64,000 bases of DNA from Bactericera cockerelli. Taxonomy: Eukaryota; Arthropoda; Insecta; Hemiptera; Triozidae. The stretch is from positions 15,882,564-15,946,563 of the forward strand of contig CM044957.1 in the NCBI GenBank assembly GCA_024516035.1, in the 5' to 3' direction. The translations under genes and the position numbers were made by a program. The notes beneath the pieces were generated by a model, which saw only the letters and a list, made by a program, of their open reading frames with translations, ran no database searches and was not told the origin of the DNA. This document shows positions 26,510 through 38,773 of this stretch, piece after piece (position 1 is the stretch's first letter; each line of letters opens with the position of its first letter).

Positions 26510-27212
26510 GTAGGTATACAATCATTCGGGAAAGGTGGATTGGGTCCCAAATTCTATTTCATAGGTGTATGGGTCCACAAGGAAAAGGTCATGTATGAAT
26601 TGGGTCCCTTATATTTTTTTTCTATTCATAGGTTAATTTGGTCCTTGAATTTAGCTGAATAGTATTTATTAATTTTCCTTGCAGGTGTAATAATAATATA
26701 CATGGTACATAGTACATAGGTAGGTACGATACCACATAGGTAGATAAGCTTGACTATTAGTTCATCATGTCATTCGTCAAAGCAGTGTTTATAAAATAAG
26801 AAATAAATAATGAGTTCATTACGAGTGAAAGATCAAAAACTTTGTTGGTATTCGAAGGATTCAAATTCAGCTTCCAAAAGTTATTGAAAGGAGATGTGGA
26901 GAGATGGATATGCTGTACAAAGCTGTAAGTGTTCTGTGAACTAATCAACAATAGTACTTCCGTCAAAGAGTGAGTTTCGCGGTACAAAGAGGAAATGTGG
27001 CATCAGTAATGAGCACACTGAAGAAAGAAGACGTGTTAATGAAGTATATTATATCGTTTGAAAAAAAAAAAAAAAAAAAAATCAACAATGGACAGATTTA
27101 TTAGAGAAAATACGTTGGGGACCCAACGTATCAATTGGGCCCAAATTATGGGACCCAATTCATACGTGACCCTTTTTCAAAATTATTCTCGGACCAATTC
27201 ATACTCAGCCAA
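26510..27212. repeat. fold-back-like element built on a TGAATTGGGTCCC motif
   Basis: The left part (26530-26650) carries several copies of a GGTCC-centred unit: ATTGGGTCCCAAATT, TATGGGTCCAC, and AAAAGGTCATGTATGAATTGGGTCCC. The right part (27110-27212) carries the same units in inverse orientation; the complement of 27137-27180 reads AAAGGGTCACGTATGAATTGGGTCCC. About 450 bp of unrelated sequence and a 21-base A tract (27061-27081) lie between the arms. Multiple short inverted units flanking a spacer suggest a fold-back or MITE-type element, but no target duplication was found, so the ends are approximate. Confidence 0.45.
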
Positions 27213-28656
27213 TCATCCACAGTTAGTTTAATAACAAAAATGTTGCCTGGGGATTTTAGTTCTACCACCCAAAATTACAGCCGAAATTTCAATAAGTAGG
27301 TGGTTATCTTCCTTTTCTAGCTTGGTTTTAAAGTGAACAGTTACGCGGATTGAGAACCAGGTATGCGAATGGAATGCCATCCTACTGAACTGAGATTGTA
27401 GTAAGTAACATTATTAACACAATAACGATGAATTAGGTACCTTATTGTCGGATTAGAAGTTATTTATGAAGTATCCTATTTGGACGGACAGTAGGAATAA
27501 TAACTTTTACTACACATTGGTAGGTGTAGGTATGTTATTCCTAATTGAAGCATACAAAGAAAAGACCAGCGCTGATCTTGATTTTCATCGGACTGGTTGT
27601 CAGAAGGTCAAATGAGCGCCGTACTCGAGCACACACAAAGAGATCAACGTACCGAATCTCTGCGAGATAAGTACTCATGCGAGAGATAATTACGGGTAAT
27701 AAAAAAATAATAAGGCTTAATAAAATAATGAGAGAAGTGTCTGTACCTACTTCTAGAGGTATCACTCTGTTGAGCATGTGAATACAGGACTTACGTCTTC
27801 AGGGCCTGTGTCAGTATGTACACTGTATAAAATTTAATAAATCAGTATGCAAGCCATGTATCAGGATTAATACAATCATCAATTTATGCAAGTACACAAA
27901 ATATCATTCAATAGCTTCAACTGTTCAAGAGTTAAAGCTGAAGACACTTTTTTTCAACTTTGAGAGCTCCTAGAAGGGAGAGGAAGTATTTTTGAGATTT
28001 TTTATGGGAATTTTTTCGACCTTAATGGCTTAATTTTATTCAGGAATATCCTCCTGAATATCTTCCATACATTTATTTGCACCCTGTATAGTGTATAACA
28101 TAAAGTACACTCAGTTCGTGGTCTCCAATATAAGAATGTTGTCTTTGTAGCCTACTATACCCGGACACAAGTGAGAGATTCTGATGAGTACTGAACAGGC
28201 AAGAGACAAACAAACAGCACAAACATGTATTAGCAGTGAGATTAGAATTATTACTCCTTCTGGCAGCTCTGAGCATTGGTATTATTGGTATCTCGAGACT
28301 TCATACGTCCCAGAATACAGGTACCTACGAGTAAGAACGTCTTTTAGATCTCCGATGGAGATTAATCCTGATTGTATTGCTAAAACTGATCAATATCCGA
28401 GCATTCTGAGCTCGGCTCCCAATCAAATTACTCATTTAGGTTCACCAGCTTCTAGCTTGTAGCGTCGTTGTCTTGGCTGGGAAATCTGGTCCAAGTCGGA
28501 TTACTAGAGTTGCTTGTCATAGAGCTTGAAAGTTGGGAGTTGTACTTTGATTTACACAAGTTATTTATTGCCAAGTTCTTGAAATACCGGCGAAGCAGAT
28601 CTCAAGTGCGTTCAGTTCAGCTGTAAATCCTTCAACCATGTTGGTAAGGTTCTTAT
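27213..28656. other. non-coding stretch
   Basis: No recognised gene or repeat. A 92-codon + frame at 28184-28462 starts well but has no domain or splice support. The segment just before the next transposon ends in CAACCATGTTG|GTAAGG (28636-28646), a start codon followed by a donor-like sequence, discussed in the findings. Confidence 0.5.
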
Positions 28657-28660
28657 TCTA

Positions 28661-30664
28661 CACTGAAAAAAATTTTAGGTTCGTTTTTACTAAACAGTTT
28701 TGTAAAGGATTTTTAATCAAAAATTTCGTTAAAATAACAAGAAATTGATTAATCCCACTAATAGTCATTTGAGATTTTACTTGGGCGTTCGTAAGAATAA
28801 TCAATCAATTCTTGTAAATCGTCTGATCGTAAAACCAACTAACGTGTTAATTACCGTAATCAGAACAGTAGTTATGCTTACCAAGTTCTGTTTTGCTGGA
28901 TCTATTACCAATATATTGGTAAGATTTACAAAAAGTTTGGTTAAATCTAATAAAATTATTCTGTTAAAAATACCACCTGATTAGTACATGTCTGATAATT
29001 AACAAACAAAAATCGTTACTCTTACCAGATTTATATATGATAAAATACACAAAACAGTATTCGTTGGTTTAACAAGATTTTATCTAAAATTACAAAACAT
29101 GTTTGTTAAATGAACCATACGGTTTCATATTTCTGACAGACTTGTTTAGCTAAGTTTACTAAACTTTTTTGTAAAACTCGGTCGTTATGAAAATCATTTG
29201 TAGTCCCAACGAAAGTTTTGTTAATCACCCCTAGTCAATGACGGTTACAAGACTCTTTGATTAGATTTACTAAACAGAATTGTAGATTGAACAAAATTCT
29301 TGCTAAAACACGTGTGTCGAGAGACGAAGAGACAAAAGATCTACAACAATTAATAGATACCGAAATCAATTTCAGATTGAGTTGTTTTATGTTGATTGAT
29401 GGTCCTATGATTATTACGTCATATCTTTTTAAAATAGTATAGTTGTTTTTTTTTTCAAAATCAAATTGATTTATTTATTTAAATATTAACGTCCACTGGA
29501 GAACGTTAATTTCTAAATACACAGTTAATTTTAATATTTACACAGTTAATATTATAATAATGTCATGTTTGGGTTTATTCGTAGATGTTTTATGTGTTTT
29601 GGGTTCATAGGTATTGTGAAAGTTTAGTTATTGGGTGTTTTGTGTAAGTCTGGATTTGGTTGATAGGTGGTGTGAGATTTTGGTTATTTGATGTGTTGTC
29701 TAAGTCTGTGTTTGTTTGTTATGTGAATGTGGTTGATGTGTACTTAGTGTGTTGTGTAAGTGAGCCGTGTGAATTTGTGTGGTTGGTGATTCTTTTTTAT
29801 TTATTTAATGCAAGTATTTCATCATTTAAAACTTTAATTGTATGTATTTTAAATGTCTCTTAATGTATTTTAAATGTTTTCAACAAATTAATCTGTATTT
29901 TTAAATAAAAGCGTTGCATACATGCATATTTTTAAATTATTTCAATTATATTTTGAATTATTTTCTCATAATAACTTAGTTACTGAAATTGTTGTAAAAG
30001 TTTACTTCAGGCGTTTCTGAAGTTCACTATGATTTTCAGTGAAGTTTACTGAGGTTATCAGTGAAGATTACTGAGGTTATCAGTGAAGTTTACTGAAACT
30101 ATCATTAAAATTTACTAGTATTGTAAGGTTTACTAGACGAGTCAATAGTGTGAACGAAATGGGTTGCTTAAACTTACTAAACAGTTCAGTAGATTTAACC
30201 AATCCCTGGCGTAAGCAATAACAAGTCTGGTTGTTAAATCAACTATTACTATGTTTAAAATTACAAAACACTATCATAAGCCATACTGAGTCGATTGAAT
30301 GGACTAATGAAGTATTTTGTAAACTTTACTAAACAGTATTGTAAATTCAACAAATTGAAAGAAACAACCTTAATAAACATAACAAGATGATTCGTAAGCA
30401 TTATGAATGCATGCTTGAGATCTTACTAAATACTTTAGTAAAGACAATGGAATTTTTCTTGTCAAAAATACAATGATGAGTTTAGTAAAAGTAACTAAAC
30501 ATAAATTTGTTGGATGAACGAAAGATATCATTATCTTTACTAAATAGAGTTTACGAAATTTGATTTGTAATCTTAACAAAACGTTTTGCTGTCACTAAAT
30601 CAACCCTAAGACTTGTGAAATTTACTAAAGTTTTAGTAAGCCCTACAATAAATTTTTTTCAGTG
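28661..30664. mobile_element. 2.0-kb CACTG...CAGTG transposon, non-autonomous, TA-flanked
   Basis: The left end is CACTGAAAAAAATTTTAGG and the complement of the right end is CACTGAAAAAAATTTATTG, a 15-base identical inverted repeat. TA at 28659-28660 and 30665-30666 is the target duplication. Both arms are packed with variants of TTTACTAAACAGTNTTGTAAA (near 28686, 29153, 29264, 30170, 30322, 30535), and the middle (about 29570-29790) is a GT-rich degenerate tandem array. No transposase-like frame is present. A CACTG terminus, dense subterminal repeats and a 2-bp duplication fit a CACTA/EnSpm-type element; a Tc1-like element with TA duplication is the alternative. Confidence 0.8.
30015..30115 (+). 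repeat. short tandem array inside the transposon
   Basis: Repeats of about 22 bases with the core TCAGTGAAGWTTACTGAGGTTA: at least three adjacent units (30032, 30055, 30077) with degenerate units on both sides. It lies in the right arm of the CACTG element and is probably part of its transposase-binding subterminal region. Confidence 0.7.
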
Positions 30665-30666
30665 TA

Positions 30667-33600
30667 GGTAAGTTCACCGAGCTATTCACCAAGGACAAGG
30701 AAAGTAAGGAGATGGAGTACGACCATCAGCATTCAGTGACCATGGAGTTGAACTGTGAGACTGTTTTCTCCTCAAAGCTTTTTTTCCTCTGAATACTCCA
30801 GTTAGGCATCACAGGATTTTATCCTTTAAATGTACAATATTAAATAATAAAGTTAGAAATTATGTAAATATAAGTAAGCTCATATCTTTACTTCAGTATT
30901 TACACATTTATCCAGCCATCATGAGGGAATATTAGAGTACCTTGATTTTAAATTGCTTCCACTAAGACTTTAAAGGTAAATTTCTATATAAAAAGTAGTA
31001 AAAATCTAATAGCACTAGCAGCGCTTTATACACCAATACATATTTTAGGTTCAAAGCTAACGGATGATAAGCATTTCTTGTCTGGTGCATCTTCATATAA
31101 TCATATTCTTCAATTTCTGCAGTTCAGAGCATCTCTAGTAACAAAGTCCTATTTCCAAGTTTCAGCCAAAGCTTACAATAATTAAGTGAACACAATTTCA
31201 TTCCTTGTCAGTGTGGTTTTTTCGTTGAGAACTTGCGGTTTCAGAAGAACCTCGCATATTAACAGGACGGGTTTCAGTCATTCCATATTCTCCTCATAAG
31301 TTATTTATATTAGCTTAGGAGATGTTATATTTGTAAAATAAATTGTTATATATAAAAATAAACAAATCAAATCAAATCTATGTCCTATTGCATGGTAGTT
31401 GTATTGGGTTTTTTTCCTAAACTTGCGGATACTGAGAGTGCTTTATTTTATATACTTTCGTTTAATTGTGTTTTTTTTTTATTTCTATAACAGCTATAAG
31501 GTATAGAAGGTATTGTTTTTTTGTAGATCCTTTTTTGAGTGTTTTACTTTTTTCTTTTGAGCAGTCAGGTAGATATGTGCTATGAAATTGATCTACTTTC
31601 TGCCATATCTAATGTTTTCCTCATTTTTATACAGGTACCTATATCATGAGTCATCATTTTATTCAATAATTGTGCATGCTTCCACCATTTGCTGAAATGT
31701 CTGGCATAACTGATAGAAGCATCGTAAGTGGAGCATACTAGGCTGTTTCAAATATCATAGAGAAAGACACCGTACCTATATACCATTTGATCTTGTACTT
31801 ATAGTTATCATTTCATGATTTGTTACATCCGCATCGAGCTTCCTAGATGAATATACCTATTAATACTCGTGTGCCTATCATTTGGCACACTGGTCTCTAT
31901 ATCTAATGGCATGGAATAGTGGAGCTATCGTGATATCGTAGGCATCGTTCATTACACCATGAAAGAATCGGACGGTATTCCATTTACTCATTTTCCTCTA
32001 TCTTACTATCTAATTTGTTTGAGAGATAGGAACTAATTGCTTCATTGTATCAAAGGTATGAAGGAAATCATTAGTTATATCTGAAATCTGAATACAATTC
32101 ATATGATGGCGAATGGTGATGGTTATGCTAGCAGAGTCTGTGCTGTTGCTGGTATAACGCCAGGTTTGAACATCCAGATTCTTATACCATAGTCCAACTT
32201 CTTTTATATGAAGATTTTTGGACTCTTTTCTTGTAATTTAAGGTGGAAAATGCCTCAATACATGGTAAAGTGACTGGAAAAGTTAATTATTTACATTAGC
32301 CAGATCAAGATACTCAAGTAGGCTAGGAGCCCCAAGGGTGCAAGGATATTACACCATCACAGTACTCCCCGTCATTGGTTGAAAGTCCTGATCCAACTAG
32401 TAACCAGCATAAAAGAAGCCCACTTCGCTACAATAGTGAAATGTGACACGTTATGGCAAAAGTAGCCAATTCATATACGTATAATATGTTAGGCTCAAAC
32501 GCATAGAATAGTGAAACAGAGATCCTGTTGATATTGCATATAATTTTCAGTAATCTGATGATAAAATGTTAAAAGTGACCATTTTCGCAGCATGCAATGT
32601 GATCAATGTTAATGATGGGATGTTTGTGTTAGATATGGACGTAAATTTACAATAGTAACTACAAGTATGTATATTATTTAATAAGATAGGTAACTTGCAT
32701 ACATACTCTTGGTTCCAGATTGCTACTATCATCAATAGTCCGAAGCTGGAGAAGTGGAGATGTCTGTAGATATTCTAGTACACGAATTCTTCGGTTACAA
32801 AATATTAGTCCCGAGTACTGACTATAGCTTATTTTCATAATAAGCTCTCTCAGGGCTGGCTATGATAATTATGTTTGCTTTATTTAATACCTACCCAGGA
32901 TTAAGAATTGTTTTCTGTAGGACTGCTATTCTGGATTGATGGCTTTCAGAAGATGCAACTAGCTTATTTTGTGAATAAGTGTGATGGAATTGGTAAGGCA
33001 CAGAGATAAGATTATTAAGAAAAATCACAAAAAAGAGATTCCGAAGTAAGTAAATTGATTGGCATGGTTTCTAAATCCAACTGATCTTTTTTAATAGGTC
33101 CATTAAGATTATCAATCTTCTTAATCATTCACATAAACAACATTATAATGTACATATTTTTTAAAGAGAATTTTCGGTAGGAATGAATGTCATTGATGGT
33201 CTATTTGATACTTATACAAGGAACAAAATCTTGGTAAATTCTCAACACTTTGCCAAGCCTGAAATTTCACAGAGTCACGCATTCTATAGGAAAGATGTGC
33301 AAAATCGTGAGAGCCCCCCTTGCCTCTTCTTCAAAAGCTCTGGGTAACCTATTCATAAGGCACGTAATAGAAGTCACTACACAAGTATACAGCAGTGTAG
33401 ATATCTCAGATGTCATTACACTATACAGTTCTATACTTTACATAAAAGTAGGTACACTTACATTGCCATTTCAGTGGTATCAGAAGAATATCATGAGATC
33501 TTGGTTTAGGTGAATAATTATGCATACATATCCATCATAAGTGTTTCATTTGTAGACTCTCAACATAAGACAAGGAGTTGAGTGCTCTTCAAGTGGCAAT

Positions 33601-34471
33601 AACTAATGTTCCTCTATCAATTCATGTCATAAAACAATATCCGATTACCAATTTACATACATAATACTATATGTTTTGTCTATGTATGTATACAGACTAT
33701 ACTGTAATCAGAATATGGTCTGCATTTTTTGTCATTCAACCAAAGAAAGAAGATAAATTTCTAAATTGGTATGATTATTTACTTGTACCTACCTATTATA
33801 CAATTATTTTCAACTTTTGTTGAGTCAGTGATAACTTAGTGAACCAGATTAATCCTAACTATTACTGTGATAGTTCTTGGCCTCACTGATAAACAGTAGG
33901 TAATCGGGATTTTTAATAACCTTTTAGAATATACGTAAGCCTTGTAATATTTTGAATTTTACTATGACTATTCAATAACCAACCACGCTTAGAAAGAAGG
34001 TACTTTTTTAGATTCATTCCAAGAGAAGGCGTAAATTGTCTAGACTAGAAGTAAAGTTTACTTGTTCTTGAATTCTGATCTTTAAAGCTCAAGTATGTTA
34101 TTATTTCTTTTACTCATCACCGCTCTCGTAGTTACAAGATAAAGGTAAGTATCATGGTGTGATAATGGCGTTTTAATTCCACACAAGAGACTTAATTATA
34201 GATGAACGATACTGTAATATGGTACCGCAGTAGCAATTATGTATCACGAACTCGGTAAACATGTTTCATTGTTTCGAAGCATTGCACTATTGTATGGACT
34301 ATGGATACATTGGATAGAAAGATATTATCATCACTAGCTGATAGAATAGGAAGATCCATACATAAAATTATTTGTTTACAATTTTCATCCCTTTGAGTTC
34401 CTTCGTAAGTACAGAGTAAGGTTACATCACTCTACACATTTAAAGTTTACTAACAGCAGTTTACTAACATC
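30667..34471. other. non-coding stretch
   Basis: AT-rich DNA. Near 31334-31380 a possible retroposon tail (AATAAATTG... then CAAATCAAATCAAATC) resembles the pentanucleotide tails of some LINEs, but no coding remnant adjoins it. At 34131-34146 an acceptor (CTCTCGTAG) and a donor (AAAG|GTAAGT) lie only 13 nt apart. Nothing else recognised. Confidence 0.5.
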
Positions 34472-34652
34472 TATTATTATTATTATTATTATACAATGCT
34501 TTATTAGGTATAAATGGACATTATGTACATAGAAATAATTAATTTAACAATGAAAAAAATGGAAACAATATATACAATGAAAATGAAAAAGAATAGAAAA
34601 TATATAAAAACATAAGTCCTAACTAAAGGGCGGGGTTATTGCCTATGGCAAT
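34472..34652 (-). mobile_element. 5'-truncated LINE, 3' terminus (second copy)
   Basis: On the minus strand, ATTGCCATAGGCAATAACCC, then GCCCTT and TAG (stop complement at 34623-34625), match the last codons (IAIGNNPAL) of the LINE end at 9369-9612. A 3' UTR with CCTAATAAAGCATTGTA and an (ATA)n tail (34472-34492 on the + strand) follow. Similarity stops abruptly at about 34652, so the copy keeps only about nine codons plus the UTR. Confidence 0.75.
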
Positions 34653-35068
34653 ATGATTACTTTTGAGGTACAAATTGATCATCTTTATACAAGCATTATG
34701 TCTTTTTAATTCAAAAGAGACTAAAATAGCATGAACGTACGTATTATGACCCGCATATGTCACAAATGCTAAAAGTTCTTATTTCAGGCAACTCCACCAT
34801 TGCAATGGGATAGGGTGCTTGGATAAAACAATTCTCCTCATGTAGGAAATCCATATAAAATTATGTTACAATTCCATGCCCGTTGATCCTCCTTACGACG
34901 ATGCTCATCAATTGACTCATTTAAGTTTCTAAACAAACTAAATCTATTACTATTTTTTCATTGAGAATCGCTCGAACGACATTATGTACTAGCTGCTTAA
35001 GAAAAGACAAAAACACTCAGACGAAAAGTAGGTATTAGGCATTTCTGCTGAAAGAATGAATTAGGGCC
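34653..35068. other. non-coding stretch
   Basis: Unique AT-rich sequence leading into the duplicated segment. Nothing recognised. Confidence 0.6.
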
Positions 35069-35962
35069 AGATTTCATCAGAATTCCTTGAGGGATAGTTC
35101 AGATAAGCAGTTCCACTGAATTTTGAAAATTAGTCCACCATAACTTCTCTTCAAGTAGTTTAGATCTATGTATGCATACTTGCACTTACATGGGCCAAGT
35201 TTATTATTGTCTAACACAAACTATGAGAATCAATCACAAACATTTGAGTCCAAGTTTCAAGAACGTTTTAAAACATAAAACAGGGTTTGGGCCAAGTTAC
35301 CACTCCTGGAAGTTCTTCAGGAATAAAGGGGACTTGAGAACTTCAAAGAGTAAACAAACACCATACATCTATCTATTACAACTCCTATCAATTCTTTGTT
35401 TACTTACTACTTATAATATGCTGTCTACAATACAGAGTGGCTCCTATCAGTTCAAGCATTAGTTGTTTGTTCAGTTCAGACTCACACTGTGACAGTTTCA
35501 GAAAGAGAACTTCGATGAGGAGTTTGCACAGGAGGAAGTCCAGTGGACTGCAATACAGAAGTCAGAAATACTTTAAATTTGAAGTCATATAAACTTCAAA
35601 GTTAATAATTAACTGCATTTCTTCCGTTATGTTGTTGAGTTTGAGTGACCATCCCTACAATGAAAAAGTCGATTAATACTTCAGCTTTAATGTACTAAAT
35701 ATTCTTGGTAACTCAATCAGGTCATCTCGAATGTTGAATTTTGACATAGTGGAACTTACCACCACTCTAGTTTTTTGGCTGATGATATAACCTAATACAA
35801 CTAACTAATAAGTTCAAGTTAATCATAACACTGGTGTTCACCCTATATTTCTCATCAGTCATAATTATTTACCCAGTACCCACCCATTATTAAAGCACCA
35901 TCACCATTATGAGAGTCAATAGTCATGGTTTCGGTGTCAGTAAACTTGAAGTCATGTGAACT

Positions 35963-36148
35963 ATGTTGGAGCTCGCCTTCACAACAATGCCCATTATGAA
36001 GAGGCTCTCACAGCGGCTACTCATTGAGCATCAAGGTGCAGAGGCTTTGGCCAGAGAGATCAGCAATGTTCTGAACAATAGATTCTCACTGATTACTGAA
36101 TTGATGTCTAGGTCCCGGGTCAATCCTCCCAAGTGCACTTGTACATAA
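35963..36148 (+). other. unidentified coding-like ORF, left copy
   Basis: A 61-codon frame, richer in GC than its surroundings, contains KRLSQRLLIEHQGAEALA and later NNRFSLITELMSRS, and stops just after a Cys-Thr-Cys-Thr end. In the right copy (39630-39854) one extra A joins it to an upstream frame of about 14 more codons, so one of the two assemblies has a frameshift here. I do not recognise the family. It may be a transposon fragment or an old exon; no clear splice sites flank it. Confidence 0.25.
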
Positions 36149-36669
36149 TATTTTATAAGACTCATTTTTAGGTAACAGAACTAGCTTTCCATCTTGGATA
36201 ACATGGTTACTTTTTCGACGATGTTCAATAGTATTTTCCCATTGATGAACTAAAATAAACAAGCTCAGATGAAGAGTCATTCATAAGGAGACACGTAGAT
36301 ACCTACATGACAATATTATTATTAACCATTAATATTATGTAAATGTATAGAATTAACACTTACCTACACTATTCTTTCCTACACTGGTAAGTAGGTACTT
36401 GTGTCTTATAGAAGATAGTATATAACTCATCTACTTATGGTAACCTGTCGCAGAATAATTTAAGTTCAGACATTATAAACTCCCCAGACCGATTCAAGTT
36501 CACCTCAGCAGGCACATTATTATCTACTTACTGGCACATCCGCCCTGCATTATCTTATGTCCAAACCAGCTGAATTGTGTTCTTACTTTTTTCAATTCGA
36601 GACTTCCTGCAAATCCTCTTCAAGGAAAACCCAGAAGTTTCCCCTTCTTGAAAGAGTTCTTTGGCATAT

Positions 36670-36708
36670 CTCTCTATCTCTCTCTCTTCTCTCTCTCTCC
36701 TCTCTCTT
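36670..36708. repeat. CT microsatellite, left copy
   Basis: Interrupted (CT)n run; the corresponding tract in the right copy (40393-40430) is an uninterrupted (CT)n. The length and interruption differ between copies, as expected for two alleles or for sequencing slippage. Confidence 0.85.
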
Positions 36709-37071
36709 TTAATTTGAGTATCTTATTTCTAATGTGAGTCTTGATATATGGATGCTCCTCATAATTGAAGTGCTTCTAGTGTGTAATGGAATTCTTCATT
36801 GTAATTCCATGCGTTGTTCATTGTCTATGTCCAGGATGGTTGTGCCAAGACAGAGCAATTACATTAGGAAATGGAGAACTGCCTAATTATATTTTGAATA
36901 AAGTAATTATAGACGTTCACGTAACTAATTGCTAGTCCCTTGAACCTGTGCCTTGTGTTATTAATAGTTAGGTGCTTCCAATAGCGGCCACTGATTAATT
37001 TAGTTTTTATTTCATAGCAATGAAACAGCGAATACAGAATTTAATTTTGGAGGAATGTAAAGAAAAATATT

Positions 37072-37301
37072 GCCAGTCGATGGCCTGTTGAATACATCCG
37101 GTTCCCTTCAACACGAGTTAAGCGACAACAGCGAGTTAACACTTGATGGTGACCATTCAAATTCTAATCTGTGACGCTGGCCTTTTCCCGGCCCATCAGG
37201 CTGGGTGAGGTCAAGTGAGTAGCAGTTTTTAGTTTCCTGCGAATGGAGGTAAAACCTCGTGATTGACCTGGCAGTGAAAGCGACGTACCAATAAAAAAAA
37301 A
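37072..37301 (+). mobile_element. polymorphic SINE insertion with target duplication
   Basis: The insertion is present only in the left copy of the duplicated segment. AAATATT at 37065-37071 and again at 37302-37308 flanks it, while the right copy has a single GATAAATATTCAAGACAC at the same place. The body shares CAGGCTGGGTGAGGTCAA, TTTCCTGCGAATGGAGG and ACGT-ACCAATAAAAAA with the SINE at 25710-25868 and ends in a 12-base A run. An A tail, a short target duplication and an empty allele are direct evidence of retroposition. The 5' head (about 37072-37175) is absent from the shorter copy; I see no clean Pol III box B in it. Confidence 0.85.
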
Positions 37302-38673
37302 AAATATTCAAGACACAGAGGTCTCGTTTAGATGACTTACCTATCCGCGTTATGCCTCATCAGAAAGCAAGAAGGCCATTCTCTAATGATGGTACGTCAA
37401 ACCATAATTGACAAACTTGCCTAGCAGCTGAAGGCTAGTAGCACAGCGAAGCAGTTTTGTAGTGATCAACTCTGTCTGGATACTTGCGAATATCTCTTGC
37501 GAGATACTGTACACATTATGATTCGAGATTATGTCGAGATCAACCGTTTCCTTCGATAACACTAAACTTATTCGACTATGAGTATGCCCTAACGCTTAAA
37601 TCATAATCCATGAGTCATTGCTGCGGAAGTACTTCAGAAAGCATTAGAAAAGAACAACTCATTGCACGCTGTGATTGCTTCTCTCCGAGCTTTGCTTCGT
37701 GTTATGCCGCATTGTTGCTCTTACTTCTAGGAGGAAGTCTTGTCTTAATGTAACTGTCTAGTAATTTTAAGAAAACTAGAAAGTGTTCCAAATAAATTGT
37801 GTTTTGAACCAAATTTTATCTCTGTTGTTCACACTTGCGTGATTATTTTCTCAGTAAAAATAAATAAATTTGACTTGAACTACTTGTGTTATGTATGTAC
37901 CTTACCTATCTACTTGACCAGTAAATTTCACATAAAAACTCTACATAAAAATATATGTTCATCGCTTTGTATCGTTATACATAATACTTGTAAATTACAT
38001 ACGAGTTTTCAGCTTGAATTTTGACAAGCCTTTGCATTATTTAGAAGCACAGTTCTGTTCTACATATTTGATGTGATTGGGCATGCGGGCATGCCTCACA
38101 CGTATGTCAGTATCTATAATTACATTTTCCTGTAAATCAGCATAATCCACTTCTTCCGTATCTTCATTAGAAATTAGAAAAGATACTTTCTTTAATACGG
38201 AAAGATAAATTCTATTGAATGGGATCGGTTATCGTTTTCGTGATGATTATACGCCAGAAGAACCGGTTCAATAACCTCTGAGAATTCCGAGATGTTTGGA
38301 CTTGGAATGTCCTATCGTTCCAACTGTGGAATGTCCTGTTGGTCTAATAGAGAATGAGTAGAACCCGCTGTGGTGATGGTTATGAATAGTAAATTCGGCC
38401 TGTAGGATGGACCTGACAAATTGAAGAATTTGAAGGTTTTGGGAATTTTGGGTGATTTTTTTTTTTAAGAGAGCCGTTTTAGTTCAAAATTGAAGATAAA
38501 AGTGAATGCTGTCAGATCAATTTTACTATTTCACAGAACAACTATCAAAAATTAGTATATTTTTAATCTCATAATCTGGTTTGCCGAAATAGTTAAACGT
38601 TATAAAGACGATTCTTGCTATTATGTCGAGCTAGATTGGCACAACTTTCCAACTTTCCACATAATGCTCAAGA

Positions 38674-38773
38674 NNNNNNNNNNNNNNNNNNNNNNNNNNN
38701 NNNNNNNNNNNNNNNNNNNNNNNNNNNNNNNNNNNNNNNNNNNNNNNNNNNNNNNNNNNNNNNNNNNNNNNNN
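38674..38773. other. assembly gap of exactly 100 N
   Basis: 100 unknown bases: a conventional fixed-size scaffold gap. It sits precisely between the end of the left copy and the start of the right copy of the duplicated segment. Confidence 0.99.

Larger units (their letters stand above)
35069..38673 (+). repeat. left copy of a 3.5-kb duplicated segment (contig overlap)
   Basis: Base 35069 onward (AGATTTCATCAGAATTCC) matches 38774 onward, and the segment ends CATAATGCTCAAGA directly at the N gap, where the right copy ends at 42223 with the same bases. Most of the length matches at high identity with small indels. Differences: this copy holds a SINE (37072-37301) and an extra piece of about 27 bases near 35526, and it has many single-base gaps at 37320-37620. 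It is probably the 3' end of one contig that overlaps the next. Confidence 0.9.

Noticed and set aside
28745..29863. Three + ORFs inside the CACTG element as transposase
   Set aside because: They are short and consist of translated subterminal or GT-rich repeats; no DDE-type motif.
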